Shown piece by piece: positions 49,305 through 60,058 of a stretch of DNA of 64,000 nucleotides (its first letter is position 1; each line of letters begins with the position of its first letter). Both the position numbers and the translations under genes were made by a program. A model generated the notes under the pieces. That model had not been told where the DNA came from. It saw nothing but the letters and a program-made list of their open reading frames with translations, and searched no databases. Source of the DNA: Siminovitchia acidinfaciens (GTDB taxonomy: Bacteria; Bacillota; Bacilli; Bacillales; Bacillaceae_C); assembly GCF_003605385.1 (NCBI RefSeq), contig NZ_QYTV02000006.1, forward strand, positions 35,225 through 99,224. The letters run 5' to 3'.

Positions 49305-50084
49305 ATGAAAGATATTATTGTTATCAAATGCGGAGGAAGCATGATCGATTCACTCTCCGATGATTTTTATAAAAGTATTAAAGATTTGAAGGACAGTGGA
49401 CTTCAGCCGGTTATTGTCCACGGTGGAGGACCGGCCATTAATCAAATGTTGGAAGAATTAGAGATTAAAAGCGAATTTAACAACGGATTGAGAAAAACGA
49501 CTTCAGATGTCATGGAAGTCGTAGAAATGGTATTATCCGGATCCATGACTAACACTCTCGTTCGTAATTTGGCTAAACACGGACTTCCAGCCCTTGGAAT
49601 GACTGGCTTTGACAGCTCTTTGTTAAAAGCGAAGGCATTGGATTTTGAAAACTTGGGATTTGTTGGGGAAATTACAGAAGTGAATAGTGATTTCCTGCTT
49701 AATATCATTTCCATGGGAGTCATACCTGTCATTTCACCATTGGCTGCAGGAATTGATGGGGCTGCCTGCTATAATATCAATGCAGATACAGCGGCAGGCG
49801 CCATCGCAGTTGCTCTAAATGCAAGCAAACTCTTGTTTGTCACGGATGTTCCGGGAGTTTTAAAAGAAAAGAGTCTTATCGAAAATGCTACAGTTCCAGA
49901 TATGATGAAACTGATTGATGACGGCACAATTACAGGCGGGATGGTCCCAAAAGTAATGGCTGCCATCGATAGCTTGGATGGGGGCATGTCCAACGTGATG
50001 ATTGTCAGCGGCAAAAATAGCTTGCTGAATGGTGAAAAAATCGTTGGCACAACCATCTACAAAGAAATGGAGGCCGTATACTAA
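49305..50084 (+). CDS. argB: Acetylglutamate kinase
   Basis: ArgB phosphorylates N-acetylglutamate. The 259-residue amino-acid-kinase-fold enzyme has KCGGSMIDSL (catalytic Lys8), HGGGPAINQ and the C-terminal GGMVPKVMAAIDSL. It lacks the N-terminal extension of arginine-inhibited hexameric forms, so it is probably the arginine-insensitive dimer type. GGAGGATG precedes the ATG; argD begins on the base after its stop. Confidence 0.96.
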   Translation: MKDIIVIKCGGSMIDSLSDDFYKSIKDLKDSGLQPVIVHGGGPAINQMLEELEIKSEFNNGLRKTTSDVMEVVEMVLSGSMTNTLVRNLAKHGLPALGMTGFDSSLLKAKALDFENLGFVGEITEVNSDFLLNIISMGVIPVISPLAAGIDGAACYNINADTAAGAIAVALNASKLLFVTDVPGVLKEKSLIENATVPDMMKLIDDGTITGGMVPKVMAAIDSLDGGMSNVMIVSGKNSLLNGEKIVGTTIYKEMEAVY

Positions 50085-51206
50085 ATGTCACACATATTTA
50101 ACACATATGCCAGATGGGACGTTGAACTTGTTTCTGGTAATGGAACAAAGGTCATTGATAAAAATGGAAAAGAATATTTAGACTTCACTTCAGGAATCGG
50201 AGTGTGTAACTTGGGACATTGCCATCCAGATGTTGTAAAGGCACTCCAGGAGCAGCTTACCAAGCTCTGGCACACATCGAACCTATTTCAAAGTTCGTTG
50301 CAGGAACAAGTGGCTGAGCAGCTTACTGAACATTCATGCGGAGATGCAGTTTTCTTCGCCAACAGTGGTGCCGAAGCAAATGAAGCAGCGATAAAACTGG
50401 CAAGAAAATATACAGGAAAATCGAAGATCATCACTTTTCTTCAGTCATTTCACGGCCGTACGCTGGGAACAATTGCAGCAACGGGACAGGAGAAAGTAAA
50501 AACGGGTTTTGGTCCATTATTGGAAACGTTTGTCCACGTTCCATTTAATGATATAGAGGCATTGAAAAATGAGGTGGATAGTGAAACAGCAGCCATCATG
50601 CTCGAAGTTGTGCAAGGAGAAGGCGGTGTATTGCCTGCAGACCCGGAATTTTTAAAAGAAGTTGAAAAAATCTGTGAAGAAAATAATATTCTTCTGATTA
50701 TTGATGAGGTACAGACCGGAATTGGGAGGACTGGGAAGCCTTTTGCTTACCAGCACTATAACCTTTCACCGGATATTATCACTTCGGCTAAAGGACTAGG
50801 CAACGGGATTCCTGTCGGAGCAATGATTGGAAAGGAAAAGCTTAAATCCGCATTCTCTCCAGGTACACACGCAACGACTTTCGGCGGCGGCCCACTGGCA
50901 ATGACGGCGGCAAGTGCTGCTTTAAAACTCATTTTTGATGAGGAATTCCTTGCAGACGTTGAAAAGAAAGGCGACTATTTGGTACAAAAATTATCATCTC
51001 TGGATGGTATCGTTGATATCCGCCATAAAGGTCTCATGTTGGGTATAGAGTTTTCGGAAGACGTCGGTGAACGTCTGGCAAAACTGAGGGAAAAGGGACT
51101 GATTGTATTGAATGCCGGTCCGAATGTTATACGGATGCTCCCTCCATTAACTGTTTCTATTGACGAGATTGATGAAGCAGTTGAAATTTTACAAAAGAAC
51201 GTTTAA
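50085..51206 (+). CDS. argD: Acetylornithine aminotransferase
   Basis: This PLP-dependent class III aminotransferase converts acetylglutamate semialdehyde to acetylornithine. The 373-residue protein shows the cofactor-binding Asp in [13 protein letters not shown] and the Schiff-base Lys in [13 protein letters not shown] (about residue 237), plus [11 protein letters not shown]. The ribosome site lies inside argB (GGAGG) and the start abuts the argB stop. Confidence 0.96.
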   Translation: MSHIFNTYARWDVELVSGNGTKVIDKNGKEYLDFTSGIGVCNLGHCHPDVVKALQEQLTKLWHTSNLFQSSLQEQVAEQLTEHSCGDAVFFANSGAEANEAAIKLARKYTGKSKIITFLQSFHGRTLGTIAATGQEKVKTGFGPLLETFVHVPFNDIEALKNEVDSETAAIMLEVVQGEGGVLPADPEFLKEVEKICEENNILLIIDEVQTGIGRTGKPFAYQHYNLSPDIITSAKGLGNGIPVGAMIGKEKLKSAFSPGTHATTFGGGPLAMTAASAALKLIFDEEFLADVEKKGDYLVQKLSSLDGIVDIRHKGLMLGIEFSEDVGERLAKLREKGLIVLNAGPNVIRMLPPLTVSIDEIDEAVEILQKNV

Positions 51207-51275
51207 TTTTTTTAGCTTCTCATGTATAAAAATACAGCTTTTAAAATAAAAATGCGAAAGCGGGGAGAGGAAGAA

Positions 51276-52331
51276 ATGGAAGGATCCTTAATACTCGCTA
51301 ATGGTGAAATATTTACCGGAAAGTGGCATGGCAGACAAAAAGATCATATTGGAGAATTGATATTTTTTACAGGTATGGGTCGATTCCAGGAATTTATTAC
51401 AGATCCTGCCAATCAAGGAAAAATTGTCATAGCCACTTTTCCTGGCATATTAAATAGCGATTTAGATCATTCAAAGTCTGAAAGCGACAAAATTCAAATT
51501 GGAGGCCTGATCAGCCAGCAGGATGTCTCATTGCCAATGAATTCTAACGGAAAATCCGTATTGGATATTTTTTCCGCACAAAATATTCCTATCCTATCAG
51601 GAATGGATACTAGAGCCTTGATCAAACGTGTGAAAACAGATGGTGAAATGCCGGCTGTCATTTCATCCGGGCATAAGGCGAACCGATTAGACGGTCACAC
51701 AGAAGCCGTGGTTGCAATGTCCGGCACAGAATATGTCGTTCAAAATGGAAATAAGCATATCGTCATTATCAATTTTGGATATAAGAAATCACTTATTCAA
51801 GCAGTATCTAAGTTTGGTAATAAAGTAACGGTAGTTTCCAATCATATCGATATGAATTTGATGAACTCCTTACAACCAGACGGACTCATCTTTTCTGGGG
51901 GAGCGGGAGATCCGATGCAATGGCACAAATTTTTCCCGCAATATAAACAGTTGGCCATGAAATATCCAACAATTGGACTTGGGCTGGGCCACCAAATTCT
52001 TGCCCTTTCTTTTGGGGCAACTGTTGAAAAAATGCCTACCGGCCATCGTAATTTTAAGGAAGCTGTCATACACACAGAGTCCAAAAAGGTCTTTATGTCC
52101 AGTCAAAATCACGGCTATGCAGTCAACGAGAAAGACTTAATTAAGAGAGGATTGCGTGTGTCGTTTAAAAATGTCCATGACGGTACAGTGGAAGGCTTGG
52201 AGCATGAACAATATCCATTGGCGACCTATCAATTTCATCCTGAACAAATTAATAATCCTTTAAATGAACTGATCTTTAATAATTTCTTTCAAACAGTGAA
52301 CGAAAGCAAAGGAGCACGTATTTATGCCTAA
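51276..52331 (+). CDS. carA: Carbamoyl-phosphate synthase small subunit, arginine type, lacking the nucleophile Cys
   Basis: CarA normally hydrolyses glutamine and feeds ammonia to CarB. The 351-residue protein has the N-terminal CPSase domain and a class I glutaminase domain (about 170-345). The catalytic motif GICLGHQ reads GLGLGHQ here: the nucleophile Cys is Gly236 (codon GGG at 51981). His and Glu of the triad remain (FHPEQ). Other family motifs are also altered, with GYQE as RFQE and SNGPGDP as SGGAGDP. It is thus probably glutaminase-dead. The start at 51276 follows GGGGAGAGG; the frame opens 54 bases earlier. It overlaps carB by eight bases. Confidence 0.9.
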   Translation: MEGSLILANGEIFTGKWHGRQKDHIGELIFFTGMGRFQEFITDPANQGKIVIATFPGILNSDLDHSKSESDKIQIGGLISQQDVSLPMNSNGKSVLDIFSAQNIPILSGMDTRALIKRVKTDGEMPAVISSGHKANRLDGHTEAVVAMSGTEYVVQNGNKHIVIINFGYKKSLIQAVSKFGNKVTVVSNHIDMNLMNSLQPDGLIFSGGAGDPMQWHKFFPQYKQLAMKYPTIGLGLGHQILALSFGATVEKMPTGHRNFKEAVIHTESKKVFMSSQNHGYAVNEKDLIKRGLRVSFKNVHDGTVEGLEHEQYPLATYQFHPEQINNPLNELIFNNFFQTVNESKGARIYA

Positions 52332-55300
52332 GGGAAAAGACATCAAGAAGGTTCTTGTGCTCGGTTCGGGACCTATCGTCATCGGGCAGGCGGCTGAATT
52401 TGATTATGCAGGGACACAAGCCTGCCTGGCCTTGCAGGAAGAAGGATGCGAGGTTGTACTGGTCAACAATAATCCTGCTACCATTATGACTGATGAGCAA
52501 TTTGCCCAAACCGTCTATTTTGAACCGCTGACAGTGAAAAGCATCGTCGAGATAATCAAAAAAGAAAAACCCGACAGTATTCTGGGGACGCTTGGAGGAC
52601 AGACCGGACTCAATTTGACAGTTGACTTATATAAGCAGGGCATTTTGGATGAATTCAATATCCGGGTGCTCGGCACGACACCGGAATCGATCATCCAGGG
52701 CGAAGACAGAGAAGCTTTTCGCGCCCTTATGCATGAACTGGATGAGCCGGTTCCGAACAGTGAAATCATACACACGATCGATGAGGCGTTATCCTTTGCG
52801 AAAAAGCAAGGGTATCCGATCATCATTCGACCTGCCTATACGCTTGGAGGCGGAGGCGGGGGCATCGTAAACAATGAAGAGGAATTACTTAGGGTTGTTA
52901 AAAAGGGGCTTGAATCCAGCCCTATCACACAATGTCTAATCGAAAAAAGCATCGCCGGGTTCAAAGAGATTGAATTTGAAATGATCCGGGATGCTAATGA
53001 TACTTGCATCGCTATCTGCAGCATGGAGAATTTTGATCCAGTTGGAGTCCATACAGGTGATTCCATCGTATTTGCTCCGCAGCAAACATTGACTGATGAA
53101 CAATTCGATGCATTATACCAATCAGCTCTAAAAATCATCCGCGCTTTAAAGATTATCGGTGGTTGTAATATTCAATTTGCTCAGGATCCTGAGACTTGCC
53201 AATATTATTTGATTGAAGTTAATCCAAGGCTAAGCAGATCGTCCGCATTGGCCTCCAAAGCGACTGGCTACCCGATTGCAAGGATTGCTGCAAAACTTGG
53301 TCTCGGTTATCATCTGCACGAAATCATTAATCCTGTGACAGGTACTACTTTTGCAAGTTCCGAACCGGTGGTCGACTATACTGTTGTAAAAATGCCGCGG
53401 TGGGCTTTCGATAAATTTCCGGATGCCAAAAGAGAGCTGGGAACGACAATGAAAGCCACAGGGGAAGTCATGGCGATTGACCGATTACTTCCTTCCGCTT
53501 TGCAAAAAGCAGTAAGGTCCCTCGAGTTAAAAACAAAAGGACTCGAATTAAAAGGAATATCAGATAAAAGTAGTGCAGAGCTTTGGAACTCTGTCAATCA
53601 TGCTGACGACATCCGTTTCTTTGCAATTCTTGAGCTTTTGAGAAGAGGCGTAACAACGAAAGAGGTACATCAGGAAACAAACATCCATCCCTTTTTCCTT
53701 GAGGTTTTAGCAGAACTTATTCGTATGGAAAACATAGCCAAAGAAGAAAACATAGATACAATCAGCCCTGAACTGCTAAGGCAGTTAAAAGAAAATGGAT
53801 TTTCGGATGCTTGGCTTGCTTCTATTTGGGATACATCGCTTGATCACATCAGGAATAAACGCAAAGAGTTTGATGTCGAACCCGTTTTTCAAATGGTTGA
53901 TTCGTGTGCAGGCGAATTTACAGCAGCAGCCCCTTATTTCTATTCCACATGGAAAGGGGAGGGCGACCAGGTTTTAACGGACGGAAAGAGGAAAAAAATT
54001 GCAATTATCGGATCTGGCCCCGTCCGAATCGGGCAAGGAATTGAATTTGATTATTGTACGGTACGAGCGGCACTTGCTTTAAAAGACTCAGGATATGAGA
54101 CGATTTTGATCAATAATAATCCTGGAACAGTCAGCACAGACTTTCAAATTGCAGATCGCCTTTATTTCGAGCCACTTCATCTTGAAGATGTTTTAAATAT
54201 ATTGGAATATGAAAAACCTGATGGAGTCATCGTTCAGCTTGGAGGCCAGACAGCAATTAATCTCGCGGAGGGCTTGGAAGATAACGGTGTCCCACTATTA
54301 TCGATCACACAGGATCAAATAGATATAGTAGAAGATCGAGAGAGATTCTATTCCTTGTTGAAAGAACTGGACATACCACATATTCCTGGAATTACAGCTA
54401 ATGATGAGGCTAATTTGAAATCAAAAGCAGCTGAAATGGGTTTCCCGGTTTTATTGAGACCTTCCTATGTGATCGGCGGGCAAGGAATGCTGATCATAGA
54501 CAGTGCGGAAGAATTGGATAAATATCTTGCTAGTATTGAATATCCGGTATTGGTTGATGCTTATTATCAGGGACTGGAACTTGAAGTTGACGTTTTGACT
54601 GACGGAAATGATATTCTCATTCCTGCCTATTTCGAACATATAGAAAAAGCAGGTGTCCATTCCGGCGACAGCATGACGATCACGCCGCCGGTCAATATAT
54701 CTGACGAAATTAAAGAAACAGTTTTTGAGTTTGCCAAAAGGGTTGCTCAGAAGCTAAATTTCAAAGGCATATTCAATGTGCAATTTGTTGTTTATAACAA
54801 CATTGTCTATATGCTGGAAGTAAATCCAAGGGCCTCGCGTACAGTTCCAATTGTAAGTAAAATTACTGGGATTAAACTAATTGATGAATGTGTGAACATA
54901 CTGACAGGATCATCATTGGCCATTGAAAAACGAAAAATACCATCTTTTTATACAATTAAAAACCCTATTTTTTCTACTGGAAAACTCGACGGGCTGGACC
55001 CGAAGCTTACACCTGAAATGAAGTCAACAGGTGAGCTTATCGGGATTGGCAAGACGGTCGAAGAGGCTCTTGCCAAAGCAATGGTGTGGAACGAACGCCT
55101 TTCATCTAAACAACAAAAAGGGCGTCAGGAAATCTTCGTGGATGCAAATAAACAGGATAAAGACATTATCGAAAAATTAATTGTTGAATCAGATGTCAAC
55201 ATGGTCACGGAGAAAATGGGCGTCTCTTTTACAGATTGGGTAAAAGCCGGAAGTGGTTCGGTTTTACTGAGTCTCGGCAATGACACGGATTCCATTATCA

Positions 55301-55452
55301 AGAGGCAAATGGCTTCCGCAGCACAGTTGGAGGTTATGACTGAGCTTGAAACGTTTAAAGCATATTTAACAGCGATAAAACAAACTGTCAGCGAACCGAA
55401 ATCGCTCCAAAGCTGGCTCGAAACAAAAGGAAAGGACGTGGTGACATCATGA
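52324..55452 (+). CDS. carB: Carbamoyl-phosphate synthase large subunit (arginine-specific)
   Basis: CarB makes carbamoyl phosphate from bicarbonate, ammonia and two ATP. The 1042-residue protein has two homologous ATP-grasp halves. Both begin with a nucleotide loop ([19 protein letters not shown] and [17 protein letters not shown]) and have LEVNPR/LIEVNPR metal sites. A shortened MGS-like regulatory domain ends the chain. The length is like the arginine-specific enzyme of B. subtilis (about 1030) and shorter than pyrimidine types (about 1070). It overlaps carA and argF (ATGA). Because CarA lacks its Cys, CarB may use free ammonia or borrow a glutaminase. Confidence 0.95.
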   Translation: MPKGKDIKKVLVLGSGPIVIGQAAEFDYAGTQACLALQEEGCEVVLVNNNPATIMTDEQFAQTVYFEPLTVKSIVEIIKKEKPDSILGTLGGQTGLNLTVDLYKQGILDEFNIRVLGTTPESIIQGEDREAFRALMHELDEPVPNSEIIHTIDEALSFAKKQGYPIIIRPAYTLGGGGGGIVNNEEELLRVVKKGLESSPITQCLIEKSIAGFKEIEFEMIRDANDTCIAICSMENFDPVGVHTGDSIVFAPQQTLTDEQFDALYQSALKIIRALKIIGGCNIQFAQDPETCQYYLIEVNPRLSRSSALASKATGYPIARIAAKLGLGYHLHEIINPVTGTTFASSEPVVDYTVVKMPRWAFDKFPDAKRELGTTMKATGEVMAIDRLLPSALQKAVRSLELKTKGLELKGISDKSSAELWNSVNHADDIRFFAILELLRRGVTTKEVHQETNIHPFFLEVLAELIRMENIAKEENIDTISPELLRQLKENGFSDAWLASIWDTSLDHIRNKRKEFDVEPVFQMVDSCAGEFTAAAPYFYSTWKGEGDQVLTDGKRKKIAIIGSGPVRIGQGIEFDYCTVRAALALKDSGYETILINNNPGTVSTDFQIADRLYFEPLHLEDVLNILEYEKPDGVIVQLGGQTAINLAEGLEDNGVPLLSITQDQIDIVEDRERFYSLLKELDIPHIPGITANDEANLKSKAAEMGFPVLLRPSYVIGGQGMLIIDSAEELDKYLASIEYPVLVDAYYQGLELEVDVLTDGNDILIPAYFEHIEKAGVHSGDSMTITPPVNISDEIKETVFEFAKRVAQKLNFKGIFNVQFVVYNNIVYMLEVNPRASRTVPIVSKITGIKLIDECVNILTGSSLAIEKRKIPSFYTIKNPIFSTGKLDGLDPKLTPEMKSTGELIGIGKTVEEALAKAMVWNERLSSKQQKGRQEIFVDANKQDKDIIEKLIVESDVNMVTEKMGVSFTDWVKAGSGSVLLSLGNDTDSIIKRQMASAAQLEVMTELETFKAYLTAIKQTVSEPKSLQSWLETKGKDVVTS

Positions 55453-56396
55453 CAGCAACATCCGTTTCACTCAAAGGAAGACATTTACTTACGCTTGCCG
55501 ACTATACAAAAGAAGAAATTATGAAAATCATCAATGATGCCATAAAACTGAAAGATATGCAGAAGAAGGGAGTAACCCACCATTATTTGAAGGGTAAGTC
55601 CATTGCAATGATTTTTGAAAAACTCTCTACAAGAACGCGTGTATCCTTTGAAGTTGGGATGATTCAATTGGGAGGCCATGCATTATTTCTAGGTAAAGAT
55701 GATCTTCAAATGGGACGTGGTGAGACAGTCGAGGATACAGCCAAAGTATTATCCCGCTTTGTTGATGGAATTATGATCAGAGCATACAGCCATGACTCCG
55801 TCGTGCAGCTTGCTAACAATTCCAGTGTCCCGGTCATCAATGGATTGACAGACGACTATCATCCTTGCCAAGTTTTGGCCGACTTGATGACTTTATATGA
55901 AGCAAAAGGGAGTCTGGAAGGCAAGAAACTGGCCTATGTAGGTGATGGGAACAACATGACGCATTCTTTGATGATCGGTTGTGCAAAAATCGGCGTACAT
56001 TGCTCAATTGCTGCTCCAAAAGGCTATGAACCAAAACAGGCAATCGTTGAAAAAGCTCAAGAAATTGCTAAGGAAACAGGAGCAAAGATTGAGATTACAA
56101 ATGATCCGAAAGAAGCTGTAAATGGTGCAGATGCAGTTTATACAGATGTATGGACCAGTATGGGCTGGGAGGAAGAACAACAACAGAGATTAAAAGCTTT
56201 TGCTGATTTTCAAGTGAACAGCGAGCTGATGGCGGCAGCTGATCAAGAAGCTGTTTTCCTGCATTGCCTGCCTGCACATCGTGGTGAGGAAGTTAGTGCA
56301 GAGGTTATCGATGGACCGCAATCCCTGGTTTTTGATGAAGCGGAAAACCGCCTGCATGTTCAAAAAGCATTGATGGTTGCATTGATGGCTGACTAA
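55449..56396 (+). CDS. argF: Ornithine carbamoyltransferase
   Basis: ArgF converts ornithine and carbamoyl phosphate to citrulline. The 315-residue protein has the carbamoyl-phosphate loop STRTRVSFE (about 57-65), [11 protein letters not shown] (about 136-146), the SMG-type ornithine motif in TSMGWEEE, and [11 protein letters not shown] near residue 274. It overlaps carB by four bases and closes the operon. No clear terminator follows before the staygreen gene 73 bases on, so some read-through is possible. argG and argH are not in the window. Confidence 0.97.
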   Translation: MTATSVSLKGRHLLTLADYTKEEIMKIINDAIKLKDMQKKGVTHHYLKGKSIAMIFEKLSTRTRVSFEVGMIQLGGHALFLGKDDLQMGRGETVEDTAKVLSRFVDGIMIRAYSHDSVVQLANNSSVPVINGLTDDYHPCQVLADLMTLYEAKGSLEGKKLAYVGDGNNMTHSLMIGCAKIGVHCSIAAPKGYEPKQAIVEKAQEIAKETGAKIEITNDPKEAVNGADAVYTDVWTSMGWEEEQQQRLKAFADFQVNSELMAAADQEAVFLHCLPAHRGEEVSAEVIDGPQSLVFDEAENRLHVQKALMVALMAD

Positions 56397-56468
56397 TCGA
56401 TTAGCATCACCCCTAATGGGCCTTAGTCATATCATATGGAAAAGGCACCAAAAAAGGGGAGATGCTGC

Positions 56469-56927
56469 ATGGAGAAATTGGAGTACGATCAATTTTCAGT
56501 AACCATCTTGCCTCCTGCAACAGCATACCGTCCAGTGGATGGAAGGAAATACACATTAATAATGTCAACTAGCGATTCAAGCTGTCATTTGGCAATCGGA
56601 TTTAAATATGAAACGACCTTGTTTAACACAAAAAGCGAAAAAGTGCTTACTGCAGAATGGAAACCAAGGCTAGGAGAATATATATTGACTGGAAAAGTTT
56701 ACTTTGAATCCAATCAAAAAGATGAAGCTTTACAAGCTGCATTTGATCAAATGCAAACTGAGCTGTCTAAAGCAATTCAGATGATTGTTAAAGCTGATGA
56801 AATATTATATTCTCATGTGCCATGGCTGCTGGATGCACCTATCTATATTGAAGTTGATTCGTATGATCACAAATACAAAACTATAAAATATTTGGGAACG
56901 CCTAGACAGCATTTAATAAAGGTCTAG
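56469..56927 (+). CDS. Staygreen family protein
   Basis: This 152-residue soluble protein resembles the Staygreen (SGR) domain. Its start, MEKLEYDQFSVTILPPATAY, is followed by RKYTLIMSTSDSSCHLAIGF and later WKPRLGEYILTGKVYF. Plant SGR removes magnesium from chlorophyll, and bacterial homologues occur in non-photosynthetic species with unknown natural substrates. AAAGGGGAG before 56469 sets the start. It may be transcribed from the arginine operon by read-through. The family call rests on motif memory and should be confirmed by a profile search. Confidence 0.78.
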   Translation: MEKLEYDQFSVTILPPATAYRPVDGRKYTLIMSTSDSSCHLAIGFKYETTLFNTKSEKVLTAEWKPRLGEYILTGKVYFESNQKDEALQAAFDQMQTELSKAIQMIVKADEILYSHVPWLLDAPIYIEVDSYDHKYKTIKYLGTPRQHLIKV

Positions 56928-56931
56928 GTTA

Positions 56932-56966
56932 AGGCACAGGTTAGCTGGAACCTGTGCTTTTTTTGT
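56932..56966 (+). terminator. Intrinsic terminator
   Basis: GCACAGGTT pairs with AACCTGTGC around AGCTGG and is followed by T7. Confidence 0.9.
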
Positions 56967-57849
<883 letters not shown>

Positions 57850-58962
57850 TTGAAGCTGTTCAGAACTTTGATTGTACTCCTGTTACTTGCAGGCTTCGTA
57901 TTATATAAGCAAGGAAATGAAAGAGTTGTTTCGTCTGTTCATTCCATATTTAATGCCATTCATCCATATATTGAATCAGTTAAAAATCAACCTGAGTTTA
58001 ACAATATAGCTGTTGCAATTCAAGAAGGGCTTCAGAGCTTGAAGAGCGAAATAAAAGGCATTGAGACGGAAGAACCTGTTGAACGCCCATCCCTTCAAAC
58101 ACCAGACGAACAATCATTTTCCATCCATAACGTTGAAATTGGTGATACTAAGGGTTCTGTTGAAAAGCAAGCAGGCGAAGCAAAGCGGTCCTTCTCTAAC
58201 GAATATGGAGTAAATTGGTACACTTATCACGAAAACTACCAAAATTTCTTTATGGCCGCATATGACGATCAGGGGAAAGTTGCCGGACTATATACAAATC
58301 AAGATTTGATATCGTCCCAAATCGGAATTAAAATGAACGATTCCAAAGAAACTGTTGTTGAGAAACTGGGAGAACCGGTCAAAGGGATTAGGAAAGGATT
58401 TATAACGTATCAGGTTCAAAACAATGGCGAATACAACCTCTATGAGCTTGATAATTGCTACGTGACCATATTTTTTGATAAACATAAAAATGATACGGTT
58501 ACGGCGATTCAAATCATTAGTAATGAACTTGAGCACCATAAAAAAGATTTCTTTGCATCTGGAAGCAAGTTACTTGAGGAAGGCTTCGAGTATCAATTGT
58601 TCGACCTTACCAATGCAGCAAGGGTGAAGAACGGCCTCCCTGTTTTGTCCTGGAATGACCATGTGAAAATAACAGCACGCGGACATAGCTCGGATATGGC
58701 ACAAAAAGGGTATTTCAGCCATGACAATTTAGAAGGCCTGTCTCCTTTTGATCGTTTGAAGCAGGATGAGATTATGTATAGAGCTGCAGGAGAAAATATT
58801 GCAAGCGGACAAGTTAGCAGCATTTTCGCCCATGAAGGACTAATGAACTCCATGGGTCATAGAAAAAATATTTTGAGTCGGGATTTTAATTCGCTTGGTG
58901 TAGGAGTGGCATTTGATTCCGAATCAAGACCATTTTATACGGAAAACTTTATTGGAAAATAG
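57850..58962 (+). CDS. CAP domain protein with CAP-associated N-terminal domain (YlbC-like)
   Basis: The 370-residue exported or membrane-anchored protein has a hydrophobic N-terminus (about 1-20), a spacer, a CAP-associated domain (about 93-230) with two related halves (VEIGDTKGSVEKQAGEAKR and IKMNDSKETVVEKLGEPVK), and a C-terminal CAP domain (about 245-370) with YFSHDNLEGLSPF, AGENIASG, MGHRKNIL and YTENFIGK. The same architecture is found in B. subtilis YlbC. The start is a TTG with AAAGGAGTGA upstream. Function is unknown; it is the second CAP protein in the window. Confidence 0.9.
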   Translation: MKLFRTLIVLLLLAGFVLYKQGNERVVSSVHSIFNAIHPYIESVKNQPEFNNIAVAIQEGLQSLKSEIKGIETEEPVERPSLQTPDEQSFSIHNVEIGDTKGSVEKQAGEAKRSFSNEYGVNWYTYHENYQNFFMAAYDDQGKVAGLYTNQDLISSQIGIKMNDSKETVVEKLGEPVKGIRKGFITYQVQNNGEYNLYELDNCYVTIFFDKHKNDTVTAIQIISNELEHHKKDFFASGSKLLEEGFEYQLFDLTNAARVKNGLPVLSWNDHVKITARGHSSDMAQKGYFSHDNLEGLSPFDRLKQDEIMYRAAGENIASGQVSSIFAHEGLMNSMGHRKNILSRDFNSLGVGVAFDSESRPFYTENFIGK

Positions 58963-58963
58963 G

Positions 58964-59010
58964 AAAAACGCCTGAATTCCCAGTACTTCACTGGAACATC
59001 GGGCGTTTTT
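58964..59010. terminator. Bidirectional intrinsic terminator
   Basis: AAAAACGCC pairs with GGCGTTTTT, with an inner TTCCCAGT/ACTGGAA stem. It lies between the convergent CAP gene and the MltG-like gene. Confidence 0.85.
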
Positions 59011-59017
59011 CGGTTCG

Positions 59018-59515
59018 TTATTTGAAAATCGCAGCGATCACTTCATCACGGGACATTTCACTATCCACTTCATATGAACCCGGACGCAAACGGTTTTCAA
59101 CCTTTTTCTTCTCAACAGCTTTTGAGAATTTAAAAGCATCATCAATTATTTTAGCTTTAACAAGCATTCTCCCTACGTCAATGCTTGTCATTCCGTCGGT
59201 GACATTGATGACTACGCGATACACAACTTTCTTCTCATCTTCTGGTTTTTCTTTTTCTACAGCTTTCTTCGCTTCTTCAATTGCTTCTTCAATATTTTTG
59301 TCATATTCACCGGTTGTTTGCACAATAAAGCCAGATGATTCAAGTTCGGCTTTCATTTCTTCCTCAGATAATTGAGTTTCAACGATAGTCTCTTTGACTT
59401 CTTTTTTCACAGGAAGGTTTGAAGCTTCACCCTTAACAGAGAAGTAAGCAGCACTGCTAACAGAAGTAGCCAGGAGAATTCCAGCTGCAAAGCTGGCCAA
59501 GGAGTTAAATCTCAT
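59018..59515 (-). CDS. MltG-like LysM-type domain protein without catalytic domain
   Basis: The 165-residue protein has an N-terminal signal or anchor (about 6-26), an acidic helical linker (EEAIEEAKKAVEKEK), and a C-terminal domain that reads VVINVTDGMTSIDVGRMLVKAKI...LRPGSYEVDSEMSRDEVI. This matches the LysM-like subdomain at the start of the endolytic transglycosylase MltG (YceG). The catalytic YceG domain itself is missing, so it should bind but not cut peptidoglycan. AAAGGAGA suits the ATG at 59515 better than the one 21 bases upstream. It overlaps the previous gene by 11 bases. Confidence 0.8.
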   Translation of the reverse strand: MRFNSLASFAAGILLATSVSSAAYFSVKGEASNLPVKKEVKETIVETQLSEEEMKAELESSGFIVQTTGEYDKNIEEAIEEAKKAVEKEKPEDEKKVVYRVVINVTDGMTSIDVGRMLVKAKIIDDAFKFSKAVEKKKVENRLRPGSYEVDSEMSRDEVIAAIFK

Positions 59516-59888
59516 GTGCAACTTTTCTCCTTTCATTCTTACCCGCTATGTATGGTGCAATGATTTGTCTAATTTCATCTTCCGAAACATGTTTCTGTGC
59601 CGCTATATTCTCAATTGAATATTTTCGATTATACAAATCCAGTACTTCACGCATGAAAGTTCTCTCTTGGGATGAAAGCTGAAGACCAGATTCCTTTATG
59701 ACAATATCCATATCAAGCTCAAGGTTCCGGATTGACTCTCTTATATCTTTTATTTCATTCATGGTTGAAATATGAATCATATCAATCTCTTTTTGCTCTT
59801 CTTTGGAGGCTTTTCGGCCTTTGACTCCTGAAATAATGAGCAATAAAGCGGAGGCTGCAAACAACCCTCCCAATGTCCATTCCATCAA
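59505..59888 (-). CDS. Membrane-anchored coiled-coil/helix-turn-helix-like protein
   Basis: This 127-residue protein has one N-terminal membrane helix (about 5-20), a charged helical stretch likely to form a coiled coil (about 28-70), and a C-terminal segment, YNRKYSIENIAAQKHVSEDEIRQI, that looks like a helix-turn-helix (about 86-112). I do not recognise a family. It is co-transcribed with the MltG-like gene, with an 11-base overlap, so the two may act together at the envelope. The ribosome site is GGAGAGGAG. Confidence 0.7.
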   Translation of the reverse strand: MMEWTLGGLFAASALLLIISGVKGRKASKEEQKEIDMIHISTMNEIKDIRESIRNLELDMDIVIKESGLQLSSQERTFMREVLDLYNRKYSIENIAAQKHVSEDEIRQIIAPYIAGKNERRKVAHEI

Positions 59889-60058
59889 AATAGGATCTCC
59901 TCTCCATTTTTAAATTGTTCCAATTACCAATTATACATCTCTAACTTAAATTTTTCGACTGGATTTTAGGAAATACGACCAAAGTCGGGGAAATCTGGGA
60001 AATTGCATTAATTTAGACACATGTAAAACCCCCGCTTATGCTGCGGGGGCATTCTATA

